A stretch of 64,000 nt of DNA from Apostichopus japonicus. Taxonomy: Eukaryota > Echinodermata > Holothuroidea > Aspidochirotida > Stichopodidae. Position 1 is the stretch's first letter. Each line of letters starts with the position of its first letter. Made by a program: the position numbers and the translations under genes. The stretch is from the NCBI RefSeq assembly GCF_037975245.1, contig NC_092565.1, positions 17,773,999 to 17,837,998 on the forward strand, read 5' to 3'. Below the pieces are notes generated by a model that saw only the letters and a program-made list of their open reading frames with translations, was not told the DNA's origin and searched no databases. Of this stretch, positions 24,001-35,900 are shown piece by piece.

Positions 24001-26994
24001 TCGGCAAATCAAATTTGACTTAAAATATGCACCAGATTGCATCTAAGGATGTTTCAAAACTAAAAATTTTCCAAAGGGGAAGGGTAGACCCCCTACCCTT
24101 AGACCCCTCCCCCATTTCAGTCACCACTTCCAGATCCGTCGGCAAATCAAATTTGACTTAAAATATGCACCAGATTGCATCTAAGGACGTTTCAAAACTA
24201 AAAATTTTCCAAAGGGGAGGGGGAAACCACCTCCCCTTAGACCCCTCCCCCATTTCAGTCACCACTTCCAGATCCGTCGGCAAATCAAATTCTCCACACC
24301 CCCCCAACAAAAAACCCTTCGCTACGCCCCTGACAATACTGATCATGTTTGGGATGATTGTGATAAGTGTAGGGTTATGCTTTATGCAAGCCTTAATTAG
24401 TGTTTATATACTAAACAAATACAGTCCAAACATATACAGTAGGACTGCTGTTTACTGTACTGAAGAGGCACCCTGCTACATTTGCTCGCTGGATTAATGT
24501 ACTTACTGATCATTAATGATAAGTGCAGTAGCTTCTGAAACAATTAAATGCCAGACATTTTTTTCTTGCTAATCACAAAACAATGCAATCTCTAGAAAGA
24601 AAACAAAACTTGGAAGACTTTTGCAGGCGCGTAGCGAGGAATTTGCCAAGGGAGGGGCGAAACTGTAAGCAAACTATCAGAGCCATAGCCACCATGCGTT
24701 GGCACGAAGCGTACAAGAAAAGTTTGGCTGAAAATGCCTCCCAGATCGCTGGAAATGGCGCTTCCTAGGCCTTGTTAGTTGCATCTTAGCATTTTCTCTT
24801 TTGAAATTACTAGCGATATCATAAAAACATACAAACAAAATAAGCTCAATGGGGGAGGGCTGTCCCCCCTTCGCCCCCCCTGGCTACGCACCTGGACTTT
24901 TGGTTCATTAAATATTGGATACGAAAGTTGATGACTCATGCATACTACTGTACACTGTTGTGGGGGTCTAGTGTCAAATAACACTAAAAAATGTATCACT
25001 TGAAGCAACTCAAATATATTTGCTTTGCCTAGAGCTTTGGTACAGTATGATTTTATCCGATGAGGAAGTATTAGCTAATGTGTTATCTTTTTCTACATGT
25101 ACTGTATGAGTTTACCAGATACTGTAAACACAGCTCAATAACTTTAACTATATAGTTGAGGTGACTACTGTTTCTTTTCTTCTCTGTATTAAAACAAACA
25201 GTGAAGTACAGCTGCAGTCTGTACACATATATATCTTACAATACAGTATGCATTCAAATGAGCTGTGCAAACATTACTATGGTGCATATTCTTTAGAATT
25301 AATACTGACTGTAGTATAATATTAAGACAACAAGGTCACAATGTATATATTTGGCCTTGAGTTGGTGTTCAGTTTGTAGTGTAGGCGCAGCCTGTGGTTG
25401 GCCCTGGATCTGCCATGACCTTTAACTTTGATACAATGGTAACAGCTTGATGCAAGTTTGCGGATTTTCTTCTAGGGGAAAAAAATCTAGTTCCTGATTG
25501 GTCATTGCGAGCATGGGATCTGATACCGCACACTGTGTCTAGTACTGTATATAACTGCGCAGGGATTCAAAATCAATTTAATGCAGGAATACCGAGCACA
25601 GGGACTGATCTGTAATGTAGTCGCAGCTGTATACGCTCACATAAAGTTTGATTATATTAATAGTACTGTAGTATTGAACTATATAGTACATGACAACAAG
25701 GTCACAAATTCACAGTAATGTATGTATTTGACCTTGAGCTGTTTTTTGCAAACAATGTATATTCACAACATTTTGCAATTCTACAATGTATTCTTTGACA
25801 TTTCAATATATTTATGATCATGGTAATATGTTTGGAATCAAGGCATGATATAATGTGTACTGTACACAATATTATTCACTTACAAACATGTACAATATGC
25901 TATGGAGCCAGCATACTGTACCATATCAAGCAAAGAAAAAGACAACTTTGAATCACATCACATGAGAAGCAAAATTGCATTCATAGTCAATTGGAGAGGT
26001 GGGGTAGGGTGGGGTAGGGTGGGGGTGTGGTTGTAGTTGAGTTCAGACTGACACATTTAGTAAGTATGTCATATATGGATGCACTTAGTCACGGTGAAAT
26101 GGGAGGGGATGGGGGAGGAGGGTTGGAACAGTACAGAGGGGAAGTAGAAGTTATGGTTAAATGGAGTAGAGTAGGAACAGCCATGTGGTTGTAAGAATGT
26201 AGTTGTAGTGATACGGGTCGTAGGTATTATGGGATAAAAAATAATACTAAGTCATTAAACTGCAACTCACCAATTACAATTCATACAGCCTCTTGACTAT
26301 TTACAGCAGAACTTCCAAAGTCAAAACATAAAAAGGGGTCCGGCACGAAATATATTTAATTATAACAAAATATATAAATGAGGATTCAAACAAGTAATTG
26401 ATCGTGACTTTCCAGTAAAGGAAAGATAAGTGGCGAGTGAAAGTTCCAAGGAAAAATGCGTCTTTACAGTAGGGTATTAGAACAAAGATGAGACCATGTT
26501 AAATAAACCTCTATATCTCGCAGAACCACGTGGAAAAGTTGTCATGAATTCCCTTTCTCTGAAGTCGTAATACAAAGGCTGGGTCATTCATGACTCAGAG
26601 GGGTACACCAGAAGAACTACAAAGTAGTGGGGGCGCGTACTATCGATATAGCGAAAACTACCGTGATAGTATTGCGTCACTACATGGGTACATCTGCTGT
26701 GGCATTTGTTGTGCACTAGTATTAAAGTCCTTAACTACACTTGATACTAAACTGTTATGGTTTGAAAATGAACAGAATTTTCTTGAGATATTACACTTTT
26801 CAGGATGCTAACCCTTGTAAATAAAATAAATAACATATTTTTTTTTGTGGGTTTGCACATGTGGCAACACAACCAGATGTACATACTGTACCTATACATA
26901 CATTAAGTGTATTAATTATCTTGATTTTTTTTTTTCTGTCTTCCAGGACATTTCATCTGACTCTGATTCTGAGGGAGGAGGACCGCAAAGATGA
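17964..26994 (+). CDS. PAIP2: PAIP2-like PABP-interacting translational repressor
   Basis: Exons 17964-18032, 22316-22579 and 26947-26994, all joined in phase 0, give 381 nt: 126 residues plus TGA (human PAIP2 has about 127). PAIP2 binds poly(A)-binding protein and displaces it from poly(A) and eIF4G, repressing cap-dependent translation in the cytoplasm. The family signature is DPFAEFMWME at residues 6-15, followed by an acidic helix (VIEELIEEEQIQEDFDDMM) and EEEEHY, matching the PAM1 region. Residues 60-126 are a polar, acidic, Ser/Thr/Asp-rich tail ending SSDSDSEGGGPQR. The usual C-terminal PAM2 motif (L-N-x-x-A-x-x-F-x-P) is absent. ATG 17964 has G at -3 and +4; ATG 17952 would add four residues. 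The introns are long and transposon-laden. Confidence 0.82.
20605..20972. mobile_element. TTAA-flanked MITE, copy 2
   Basis: Same element as 16541-16901, same orientation, with point differences and small indels throughout. TTAA stands at both ends (20605 and 20969). The divergence between copies suggests independent old insertions rather than a fresh segmental duplication, since the flanks differ. Confidence 0.85.
21665..21727 (+). mobile_element. Degenerate tRNA-derived (SINE-like) fragment
   Basis: The string from ATCAGTTTGAAGAGCACTG through CTTGTCATCCTGAGG to GGTTTGAATAC follows the order D arm, anticodon arm, B box of a tRNA. The B box is damaged and no acceptor stem pairs, so it is a relic, not a functional tRNA. 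Confidence 0.5.
22316..22579 (+). CDS. PAIP2: PAIP2-like exon 2 (residues 24-111)
   Basis: 264 nt after acceptor TGTCAAG, ending at donor GTAAGT. It encodes the rest of PAM1 (IEELIEEEQIQEDFDDMMA, EEEEHY) and a disordered acidic region rich in E, D, T and S. Confidence 0.85.
22705..23232. repeat. Two-copy direct duplication, about 255-280 bp
   Basis: Sequence from ATAAGGCA through AGGTAGAAATGGAATGAA and ACCAATCATTTGTTGTC to AGACAAATTT occurs at about 22710-22975 and again at about 22994-23230. The second copy is shorter. It lies within intron 2 of the PAIP2-like gene, immediately left of a hAT-like insertion. Confidence 0.8.
23275..24340. mobile_element. hAT-like element made of six 138-bp repeats
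   Basis: The element runs 23283-24332 (1050 bp). It starts CAGGGGCGTAGCGA and ends TCGCTACGCCCCTG as inverted repeats, with perfect 8-bp target duplications ACAATACT (23275-23282 and 24333-24340). The interior is a tandem array of six units of 138-139 bp, starting at about 23458, 23596, 23734, 23872, 24011 and 24149. Each contains GACTTAAAATATGCACCAG and a G-rich/C-rich inverted pair. No transposase frame is present. Confidence 0.92.
24616..24902. mobile_element. Short hAT-like MITE (271 bp)
   Basis: The element runs 24624-24894, from CAGGCGCGTAGCGAG to GGCTACGCACCTG, flanked by perfect 8-bp duplications GACTTTTG. It contains a decayed, reverse-orientation copy of the hairpin module (24686-24705) and its flanking sequence. 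It is close in sequence to the truncated copy at 57827-58075. Confidence 0.88.
26947..26994 (+). CDS. PAIP2: PAIP2-like last exon (residues 112-126 and stop)
   Basis: Follows a strong polypyrimidine tract and TTCCAG acceptor. It encodes DISSDSDSEGGGPQR and TGA at 26992-26994. The SDSDSE cluster looks like a casein kinase 2 substrate; there is no PAM2 motif. Confidence 0.75.
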   Translation, partial: DISSDSDSEGGGPQR

Positions 26995-27712
26995 AGAATT
27001 GCTCCACTAGTTTCTCCCAAAGTTTTTCATCATGTGAATAATCCTGCCAAAGTGTTTTTTTTTTGTTCTGTCCTTTTTGTTTCAGTTTTTATCGAGAAAG
27101 AGAAAAAAAATGGAATGTGTGTCTGTAGTACATAGTGGCAGTATAATTTTTGAGTTGATCTTTAATGTAACATCATTTCATCTCAAACCTAGATAATGTG
27201 TTACTCGGCCTTGCTAAGTTTAAAGCACATTTTGTGTCATTTTTCTGTTATACTCAGTATCTAAATTTCTTTTGTTTTCTTTACTTAACATGTATTTTTT
27301 TTGGTGCTGTTGATTTCATGGTGGGTGGTGCCAGGAGCCATGCTTGCCAAAATAATTTTTGCAGAATGATTCCATTGAAGAAGTACTACCAAATTAGTAA
27401 AATTAAGAAAGTGTTATCTAAAATCACAGAAGGCACTCTTTGAATATCTCTAAAACTTGGCAAATGTTGCATCCAGTTAGATCAAAGTCTCAACATCGTT
27501 CAGTTTGTCTGATATTAAATTTCTTTTGTATGCTGTTTGAAAAGTACTAAAATGATAGTTTTAGTCATTATTCTCTATTGATGAGGCTGCCCAACAAAGG
27601 ATGACCTTAGGCACAGAATTAAGTCTGATATGTTGCAGTCCAAGTTTTATAAAATATATATGTATATCTTTAACAAGCTTTTACATCAGCGTCCATTATA
27701 TGCATTATATCA

Positions 27713-27832
27713 GCGTCCATAGCCTAGTGGTTGAGGTGTTCACATATAAAGCGGGAGGTCCGGGTTTGAATCCCAGTGGAGGCTAGAAGTTTTTTCACTG
27801 TTATGGATTTTTCAACTCACTACAATTTCAAT

Positions 27833-27833
<1 letters not shown>
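27713..27833 (+). mobile_element. tRNA-derived SINE
   Basis: The head (27713-27783) has a tRNA A box TAGCCTAGTGG at 27720-27730 and B box GGTTTGAATCC at 27763-27773. The acceptor halves GCGTCCA and TGGAGGC pair at 6 of 7 positions and the T stem at 4 of 5. A non-tRNA body follows to about 27833 and then a (TA)n tail. The sequence ATCAGCGTCCAT just upstream (about 27685) duplicates the head. Internal RNA polymerase III promotion is expected from the boxes. The mismatches and the tail argue for a SINE rather than a working tRNA gene. Confidence 0.75.

Positions 27834-27893
<60 letters not shown>
27834..27893. repeat. (TA)n microsatellite
   Basis: About 60 bp of almost pure TA directly after the SINE body, probably grown from the SINE tail. 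Confidence 0.9.
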
Positions 27894-30800
27894 CACTGTT
27901 ATTCTTTGAGGAACTACCCCTTTAAACATCTCAGACTTATCATTTAAAGTGGCTGAAGTACTTAGTTTAACACACAGACCATTGTGCCAGTCCCTCAGAA
28001 AACTCATTATGAAAACCTTAGACATGTCCCTAAAGTTGTCCATATATACAGTAAAAACAATATGTTTCGGTTGAGTTTTTAGAATATTTAAAAGAATGGA
28101 TTAGCGTTAAGGTGACGTCATCATCGATTTGTTGTTAAAGGAGCATTCCAGATGATTACAAGCTCTGAAATGTGATTACGTTTTCTTGGACAATGTCTTA
28201 TCAAGACTGAAATTCTTCCTAAGGTCATCCTACAATCTGTTAAATCTCTTTTGCTGCAAATTTAAGTAAATTCCAAAGTTTCTGTTATCTGTCCCAAGTT
28301 GCTTCGGTCAGGGTACAACTTCCTTTCACATGTCATCAAAATTTATAGTATTATTAAAAAAACAAAATTACTGTTATCTGATTCCTTTATATTCAATTTA
28401 AATTTCCATTTCTTGTTTTCTACTGTTTGTATCTCATTTCTTACCTCAAGTTTGTCAAGTAATGTCTGATTTCTGTAATAATATGTAACAGAATGTTCTT
28501 CCCAAATATGAGCTAGAGTGTGCAATCTACATATTATGTACCTTGGCGTACACACCACATATGTGTAAGGATACACATTCTCCATATGTGTTAAGAGTTT
28601 AGTCGAATAACAATCTGTTAGGAAGTCATGTTATGCAAGATTTGCATTATCTAGAATGAATAACTTCATTGCAAGCACAGATATCCTTGAAAGGAATTTT
28701 TAACTCATAATTGGGCCATATTTGTCATTATCCATGTACTTAGTGCAAGTTAATGAGACAATTTTGTGTGTAATTATGGATAAATAGGTGACTTACAAGA
28801 TAATGGTGCAATTTGTGGATGGAGTTCGCATAATTAGATATGTATAGTTTGGAAATTCTGTATTCAAGAATAACACTGTTTTGATGCAGTTGAAGTAGCA
28901 TATTCCTGGTGAGTGATTACAAAACTGACATGGAAATGTGTTGAGTTGGGTAAGAAAGATGCAATAGTCAGACAGATCTTATGCTGAAAAGATTTGAAGA
29001 AAAAAAAAATCATAATTATAATTCAGTGTTTAAAATAATTTCCTGTGAAGCATTGATTCAGTTTCCGTCGTGTGTATAACACATGTTCTGTCAACGTTGT
29101 TAACCTTTATTCTTATGTAATTGAACTTTGATCAGATCAATTTGTTCTAGGTTACTGTTTGAACAGGCATTTCATTTTTCCGGCAGAGTGTTGACTTACG
29201 TTCCAGAAATGATTCACTGCAAAATTACCAAAAAAAGGGAAACTTTATAAAAGAAAAAAAATCTTGTTATTGTGTCAATTATCATTGGCTGTAGTTAATT
29301 GTGTTCCTTTTAAAAGTGGATGAATATCTCTTTATCCATGTACTAGGTAAATTTACTAGAGTAGTCTTTACCAGAATGCATTCCACTGCTGTATATAATA
29401 AACATTTAGCAGTTGAGCTCAAAGCATATCTGAGGATCTTGAATAGTCAACAGGTATCGTCTCAGAAATAGCTTACTTCAGTGATATTAACTGCAAGGCA
29501 TTCTTCTAAAATTTCTTGAAAGTCTCACAAACTTCTGTTTGAGTTAATCGTTCAAATGAGATTTTAGCATTTCAAAGATCAAAAGATGTGTTACAACAGG
29601 AAACTCTCAATGGTCTTAGCCTTACGCTTAGCATTTCTTCTTGTGTTTGATAACCATCGTTTTGCACTCAGGGTCTGCTTACATTTGATTCAAGTTCAAC
29701 ATAAAGCCTCGTGGAAAATGCAACATTGACTTCCGTTGGAAAGGGCTCAGGGGTGGAAAATGGTGCTCCTTATTGGAATTTTAGTATACAGAGCCTTTTG
29801 ATTCAAAGGCAACCCCTGAATCAAATGTGTCCATTTTATAATAATATATAAAAGAAATCAATGTATGTTGCAAATAACACAATACCACTATGTTCCAAAT
29901 GTTGTTTCCCCTTTGATCAAGAAGTAAACACTCAGAATTGAAATTCCAGAGAAATACCTGAATGTATTTGATTCAAGTCACATGGTAAACAGGACCTAAT
30001 AGAGACATTCAAGATTCTTTCAGTTCATTGTATACATTAAGTTAACTAGGTTTGAAAGTCATGTCCTAACTATACTGGACATTGTATCTCTTTTTTATGA
30101 TTTATTCACAAAAGTTTTCCAAAAAACCAATAAAAAGTGGGAAAAGAAAAATCTACATTTACTTATGCAAGTGAATAATAAAAAAAAATGTTTCTTGTTT
30201 TTTCGGTGCATGTCGCAGGGTCATTTATAGTTGTCACAGATGCAATTATTGCAAAAAAATTGAACAAAAACATTCACTTTGTTATTGTGGATTCCAAGAA
30301 ATAATGGCATCATCCATTGTGAACCAGTTTAGCTACTTTGGTTTAAAAACTGTGTGTTATCGAGTATTTGTATGATGGTTCTCATTCAAAAGTGTTTAAT
30401 ACTACATCAGTCATGTGGTAAATTATACTGAAGCTTATTTACATTTTATAATAGTAGATTGTTTTCCTTTTTTTGTATGTTGTTACAAGATATTACAACT
30501 GTATGCTAGGACACTAATGAGATAAGTAATCACAAACATATTGACTGTCACTTTATAGACAATAAGATCTTTAATATTCATTGTGTTTCTTTTCTTGGAT
30601 ATTGTCATGAGACAGCTGCGTGATTGATCTATTGATCATTCACGTTAAATTATTAGCCAGTGGGCGAAGGTGTGGGGGGGGGGGGGAGATGGATGACATA
30701 GTAACTTTTATTAGCAAATGTTACAGTGTCAGTCTTATCGCATTGGGTTAATTGTTCAAGAACTGTTTTCTCTTCTCCCTTGGACACACCACTGCTTGAA

Positions 30801-31145
30801 AGTCTTGTGGAGATGTCGTTATTTTTTTTCTTTTGTTTTGTTTATTAAAAAAGCATAATTTAAGATATTTCAGCTGACTACTTTAAATGGTTGCTGCCTA
30901 ATACTGTCAACTCTCATTTCTTAAAAATGGTTAGCTTTTTTATTCTCTGTCATCATGCACATGTTTTATATATTTTCTCGTAAACAACAAGTTGCTGTAG
31001 TTGTCAAGTTGGGGCAGATTGCTTACAAATATTGTGTACAAGAATTTGTATCCCCTTTGCATTGTTATCAATTGAATGATAAGACCTGCAGTATTTATGG
31101 TAACTGATTGATATGTGTATTTGAAAATCAGGCACCGTTAAGAAA

Positions 31146-31741
31146 GTTTAAGCTATGGTGACCAGACGTCCCGGGTGTTCATGTGCCATTCTCGGATTGA
31201 AAGTGTCCTGGAACGTCCCTGGAATATCCACCCAGCAAGTTGCAATCAAGCCCTGAATAATTTCAGTTATACCTGTTTGGCCACCCATTTGTAGAGAGAG
31301 CTTGAATCTAGGCTAAGCTGGGATTGTTTACAGCTAGGCTACAAACATAAGTTTCTTCCGTGGCTCACAGATTAAGGTAACCCCGATTATTGAAAAATTT
31401 CAAAAGGCCTGTGATTCATCAAAGCATCATGTTACACCAAGGCAAGAATAATAAGGCCACCAGCGACGTTCAAGATTTTGACATTGGTTTTTTAATCTTG
31501 GACGAAATACTCTGGCATGAGGTGTTTGAACCTTTGTCATTTGAAATGTAGCATCACCAAAACACCAAGAGATCCTCAAAATGCATTCCTTTATAAGAAC
31601 AGTGTAGGTTCTAGATAGTAACCCTTGATATCAACTTGAGGGGGAGGGAGGGGGAGGGAGGGAGGGGGAGGGAGGGGGAGGGATTCACCATCAATATCAT
31701 GTCCCTGGATATCCTGATATAATGGTCACCTTAGTTTAAGC
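31146..31741. mobile_element. hAT-like element with G-rich interior
   Basis: The element runs 31154-31733 (580 bp), from TATGGTGACCA to TGGTCACCTTA, flanked by perfect 8-bp duplications GTTTAAGC. A 46-base run of only G and A in GGGGGAGGGA-type repeats lies at about 31637-31682 and could form a quadruplex. No transposase is encoded. Confidence 0.85.
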
Positions 31742-32651
31742 TCATCTCATCTTGTTAATCAATGATGACATCACTGGTGAAACTGTAATAGACAGTCTAA
31801 AAAGCTCTTTGTGTAATTAAAACAGCAGATGTGTGTAGATTCAGGGTTTCCAATTTATTTGAAGAAAATAATAATAATAATAATAAAAAACATTATTTAC
31901 AATCATGAATATAGATGGGGAAGAACTTTCATAGTCTTTCTTTGAGTAGCTTGTATCACCTCACAATGTTTCACATAGTAACATACGTGATTTTTGAAGG
32001 TTGTTCCACTTTGACCGTATTATTTCTTTAGTAAATCATTGGTTGTAACACTACATACATGATCAAGCAGAGCTCTTTTTAAAAAAAATTATTTCTGCTA
32101 AATAAAATTGACAAGATGATATCTAACCTTACTGAATATATATGTTTTTATTATCTTGTTCAGCCTTTACGTATCACATAACAGTGACCAATGTTGTTAT
32201 AATATTCAACATTTTGTGGAAGAGGAAGGGACTATGGATTAGGGAAAGGGTATGTGACTTGGGGTGAGGGTGAAAACAGATAAGATGAAAGAAAGAAATA
32301 ATACGTGCGATCAGGGGAAATACACTATAAGAATTCTGACCCTCTATGTTGTAATATTTAGATTGATGGTATCTTGCAATTGGCAGATTAGTGAATTGAA
32401 GAGTGTGGCCCCAGATTTTGATACGGAAGTCTGACCAAACAACAGAGTCAAAAATTATCATTCAACTAGTTTAAAGTTATGACATGCATAATTTCTTCAC
32501 TACAAACGGGGGAAGTCTACGATGCTGTAGAAATTCCCCCGTAATTTTGAAGTGGAGTAATCGTAGTGCTCGGGAGGTTCTGACGCCATATATGACCACA
32601 ACAACTAACTTACTAAAAATAAACATCTAAGCAACAACCACAACTTTTTAC

Positions 32652-32678
32652 ATGACCGATTCCAGTATAGCTGCATGA
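32652..32678 (+). promoter_or_regulatory. Upstream ORF overlapping the R3HCC1L start codon
   Basis: An 8-codon frame starts at ATG 32652 and stops at TGA 32676-32678. That stop overlaps the main ATG at 32675-32677 as ATGA. If transcription starts upstream of 32652, this frame could lower or couple initiation at the main start. Confidence 0.5.
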
Positions 32679-32925
32679 GAACTTACAAAACTGGTTACCA
32701 GAGTTTTAATTTTCGAACACAATTTCGCAATGTCAATTGCGAATTGTACACAAGTTCCGAAGGCATCAAAACGACCTTACATTGCCCACTTTCTGAAAGC
32801 AAGCTGGCTTTTATCGTTGACGGCCGTTACTTACTGGGAGAAGAATACGAATTTTCTCAACTAGTCGACGAAGATCTACGGCTATTTGAGTCAGAAATTT
32901 TGGAGAACGAATCTCACTTAAAAAG
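32675..32925 (+). CDS. R3HCC1L: R3HCC1L exon 1 (residues 1-83)
   Basis: ATG 32675 is the first in-frame ATG after a stop at 32606-32608. The conserved part is LAFIVDGRYLLGEEYEFS and the acidic helix after it, which corresponds to the N-terminus of vertebrate R3HCC1. The first 45 or so residues are not conserved in what I recall of the family, so the start is less sure than the exon. Donor GTGATA, phase 2. Confidence 0.8.
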
Positions 32926-35900
32926 GTGATATGGCCGACAATGGTTGTCTACATTGCCTAACTTACAATCTCTGTACAAATTGAATAGGGACGTTGAAAG
33001 CCTAACCACCTTTATCCACTATTATTAGATTATGAGTATATACTTGAGAATTAAAAAGTTAAAGTTAGTTGCCAGTTGATTACAGCACTGGTAAAAAATT
33101 CCATGGGGTTCCTCATTTTGAGAAGTAGCCGGGAAGAAGTAAACTTATTCATCTAGGCCAAATTACAATTTCCTGTTCAAATGGCATTGGTCGCTATATT
33201 ATTCTTCAGGTTGTGTAAAAAAAAAAAAACTTGTTTTTAACTCTAGTTTAGGCAAAGTGGTTGCAAGTTTAACATATGCATCCAACATCAAATGGCATGG
33301 GGCTATTGTTCCTGTTCGCATTATTCATTTTTTTATTTCTAGGCCTTGGCCAAGTTAGCTAATGCAGGATTTCATTGCAATAACTAGTAACATAAACTGA
33401 ACATTGAAAAGTCACCACCGTCGTAAGTTCACAACCGTACTTTAGATCCTCAACATTAATTGCCAGAGTCGGGTATATTTCTTCCCTGATACCTATCTGA
33501 CAGGGAAATTTACTGCAATATTCCATAAGCAAACATTTTAAATTTATTTACTTTGTATATATGAGGTAGAGATATCAAATTCAAGTTTGCAAAATTTGGG
33601 TCATTTGTTGGAAACCGTTGGGATTTCCCTTAAGCTGTTTCAGACCTAGTTAGGTTTCACATGGTGATGATACAATTTATCTAAGAACATGCATGAAAAG
33701 CATTGTAATCACTGTTTTAGATGGGGTGGCAGTTTAATGACTGCAACAAAGATGTTCTTTATACATATTGTATTGGCCTAAGCTATAGCCTATTCTATGC
33801 AAAAATGTGTAGTGGCAACTTTTATGACTACTACTGTCATTAAGTCACCATGGTAACTGTTTTAAATGGTGACTCTTTTATAAGCCTTATACTACCTTTG
33901 AAGAAAGTTTAGTTTAATTTTTCTCAGAAGGATTTACCAAAGTATTCCTGTGCCAATATTGACATGTGAAGGAAAGACTTTTACAGAGTAGGTTTTGATA
34001 GGATACTTAACATCTTGAAATGGCAACTTAATGACAGTTTACATCAGGCCTACCACAATAATTGTGTATGATTTGAGTTTTAGCCATGCAAAGAGCACAA
34101 ATGTCCTTTAATGCTTAACAATAATGACATTTCCTCTGATTTTGCTCTATGATTTAGCTTTAAATCCTTCAACTAGTGACTCCCTCATTGAATTCTGATC
34201 AGATTATGCCAGAATAGTTTTGTATTTGTAAAGTAAAGTATGAATACACAGCTCAGCAAATCAAGCCCTCCCAGAAGTAGAATATTTGGTGGGAGGAATT
34301 AATCATTGAAAGTCTGATTGGAATTTTATCATTAAGTTCTTGCTTGGAGGAAGTGTTCACCAGGGTTTAAATTTGACTTAAAATAATATGAATTTATGAA
34401 CATGCCAGGTACTTTTTGATGCATCTAAATCAGGGTTGTCCAACCTTTTGCAGAGGAGGGCCACATGGAATGATTATGATGAAGGAGGGGCCGCATGAAC
34501 CCTACGCTCGATTTTTTGATTTTTTTGCGCAAAGCCCATGGCAACAAAATGTGAGCACTGCGCGCGGAGCGCACTGATTTAATTTCCTTCCTGATAAAAC
34601 AGATGAATAAAGTCCAGCCGGCACCCCCCCTCCCCTCCGCTGAGAGAGTGTCACACAAACTGACCTGTATGCAGTTTTTTTGGACCCAGAAGGTTCGAAT
34701 GATTGATTATATAGCTTCAAATTGTTATCAATAAATCTGCTCACTAAATTTCACACCATAGAGCATCTCTGACGGGCCGGACGCAACCCTGCGGCGGGCC
34801 GGACTGTGGCCTGCGGGCCGTAGGTTGGACAACCCTGATCTAAATGGAATTCAATCCTTTTCAAAGAGTTACTTTAAACATGTGACTGTTAGTTAGTCCA
34901 TGTTTTTGATGCAATAAACTTGAGGCTTCTAAAGACTTAAGTACTAAAAAGCCCTAACCGCCCACCTTCCTCCCCCCCCCCCAAAAAAAATCTTATATCA
35001 GTACTATAGAGCTAATTTATGAAATGTAAATGCATGATGATATCACAGGAAGTTAGTACTGTAACCATATTAGTTGGTGTTAGTAGCATACATGTAATAA
35101 TCCTACTCTTGAGTTGCAGCTAACACTACTGTACATGCTTGATATAGTCCAGCACAGGTTTTAAGCAGTATTTGGAATAATGTAGGAGCATGTTTGACAC
35201 AATGTTAGCCATTATGGCCAGTAATTTGAAGCAGTGTAACATAAGATTCCTGCATACAAATTTCCACCATGACTAAAACCTAGGCAAATAGAAATTTTCC
35301 TCTAGAGGTCAGCTAAGATAAGCTTGATACTGTAGGTACTGTGCATGGCAACTACTTTAGTTATGATCTATATATGACACTCTTCCTTCTTTTGTAAATG
35401 TACCCGAAATCCCATTCTTCCTGTAGTGTACTGATATTTCCTCCTGTGGTCAGCCATTATCGCTTCCTGATTCATAAATTTGTTGAAGACTTCCCAGAAC
35501 TCACCAGTTTTAGCATCGGTGTCGAGGATCGCCGAAGAACTGTGGTCTGCTCTGTTCTATTGAGGTAATAAAGTTATTAGTATTTGTAAGGATGTCAGTG
35601 TCAAATTAATTGTCCTGATATATATATTGTCATTTTGCCTAACTGCTCTGAAAATGTAAGATGGTTTCTTAAGAATTTTATAAGTTTTGGAGTTCCTAAC
35701 GTTTAGGTCAAAAATCAAAGTTGATTTTTTAGATGCATGTTTATACAGGTACTTTTCTTTCAAGGACATTCTGTTCTGATGTGTATTACATGCCATTCAC
35801 ATCTACATTAATATAGATGTACTGAACAGAAACAAAGAGAATTCTAGTGAAAATATGAAGAAGAAACAAGCAATTAAACAAATAAAGCAAAAAGATACCT

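Larger units (their letters stand above)
18033..26946 (+). other. PAIP2-like introns 1 and 2
   Basis: Intron 1 (18033-22315) holds the second TTAA MITE, a degenerate tRNA-like SINE and several GGGACGC motifs near 18430-18860. Intron 2 (22580-26946) holds a two-copy duplication, two hAT-like elements and a G-rich GGGGTAGGGT stretch at about 25999-26030. No extra coding exon was recognised. Confidence 0.65.
26995..31145 (+). other. 3' flank of the PAIP2-like gene and intergenic sequence
   Basis: No exon is seen. AT-rich sequence with AATAAA hexamers, for example at 29397 and 30128, fits a long 3' untranslated region followed by intergenic DNA, but the cleavage site cannot be fixed. It also holds a tRNA-derived SINE, a (TA)n tract, a CRE octamer at 28113 and a 13-base G run at 30674-30686. 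Confidence 0.45.

Noticed and set aside
23178-24497. Several open frames over the 138-bp repeat element
   Set aside because: They repeat with the satellite units, are proline- and low-complexity-rich, and show no transposase motifs.
27713-27783. Functional tRNA gene
   Set aside because: Acceptor and T-stem mismatches, a B box variant, a non-tRNA body and a TA tail indicate a SINE head.
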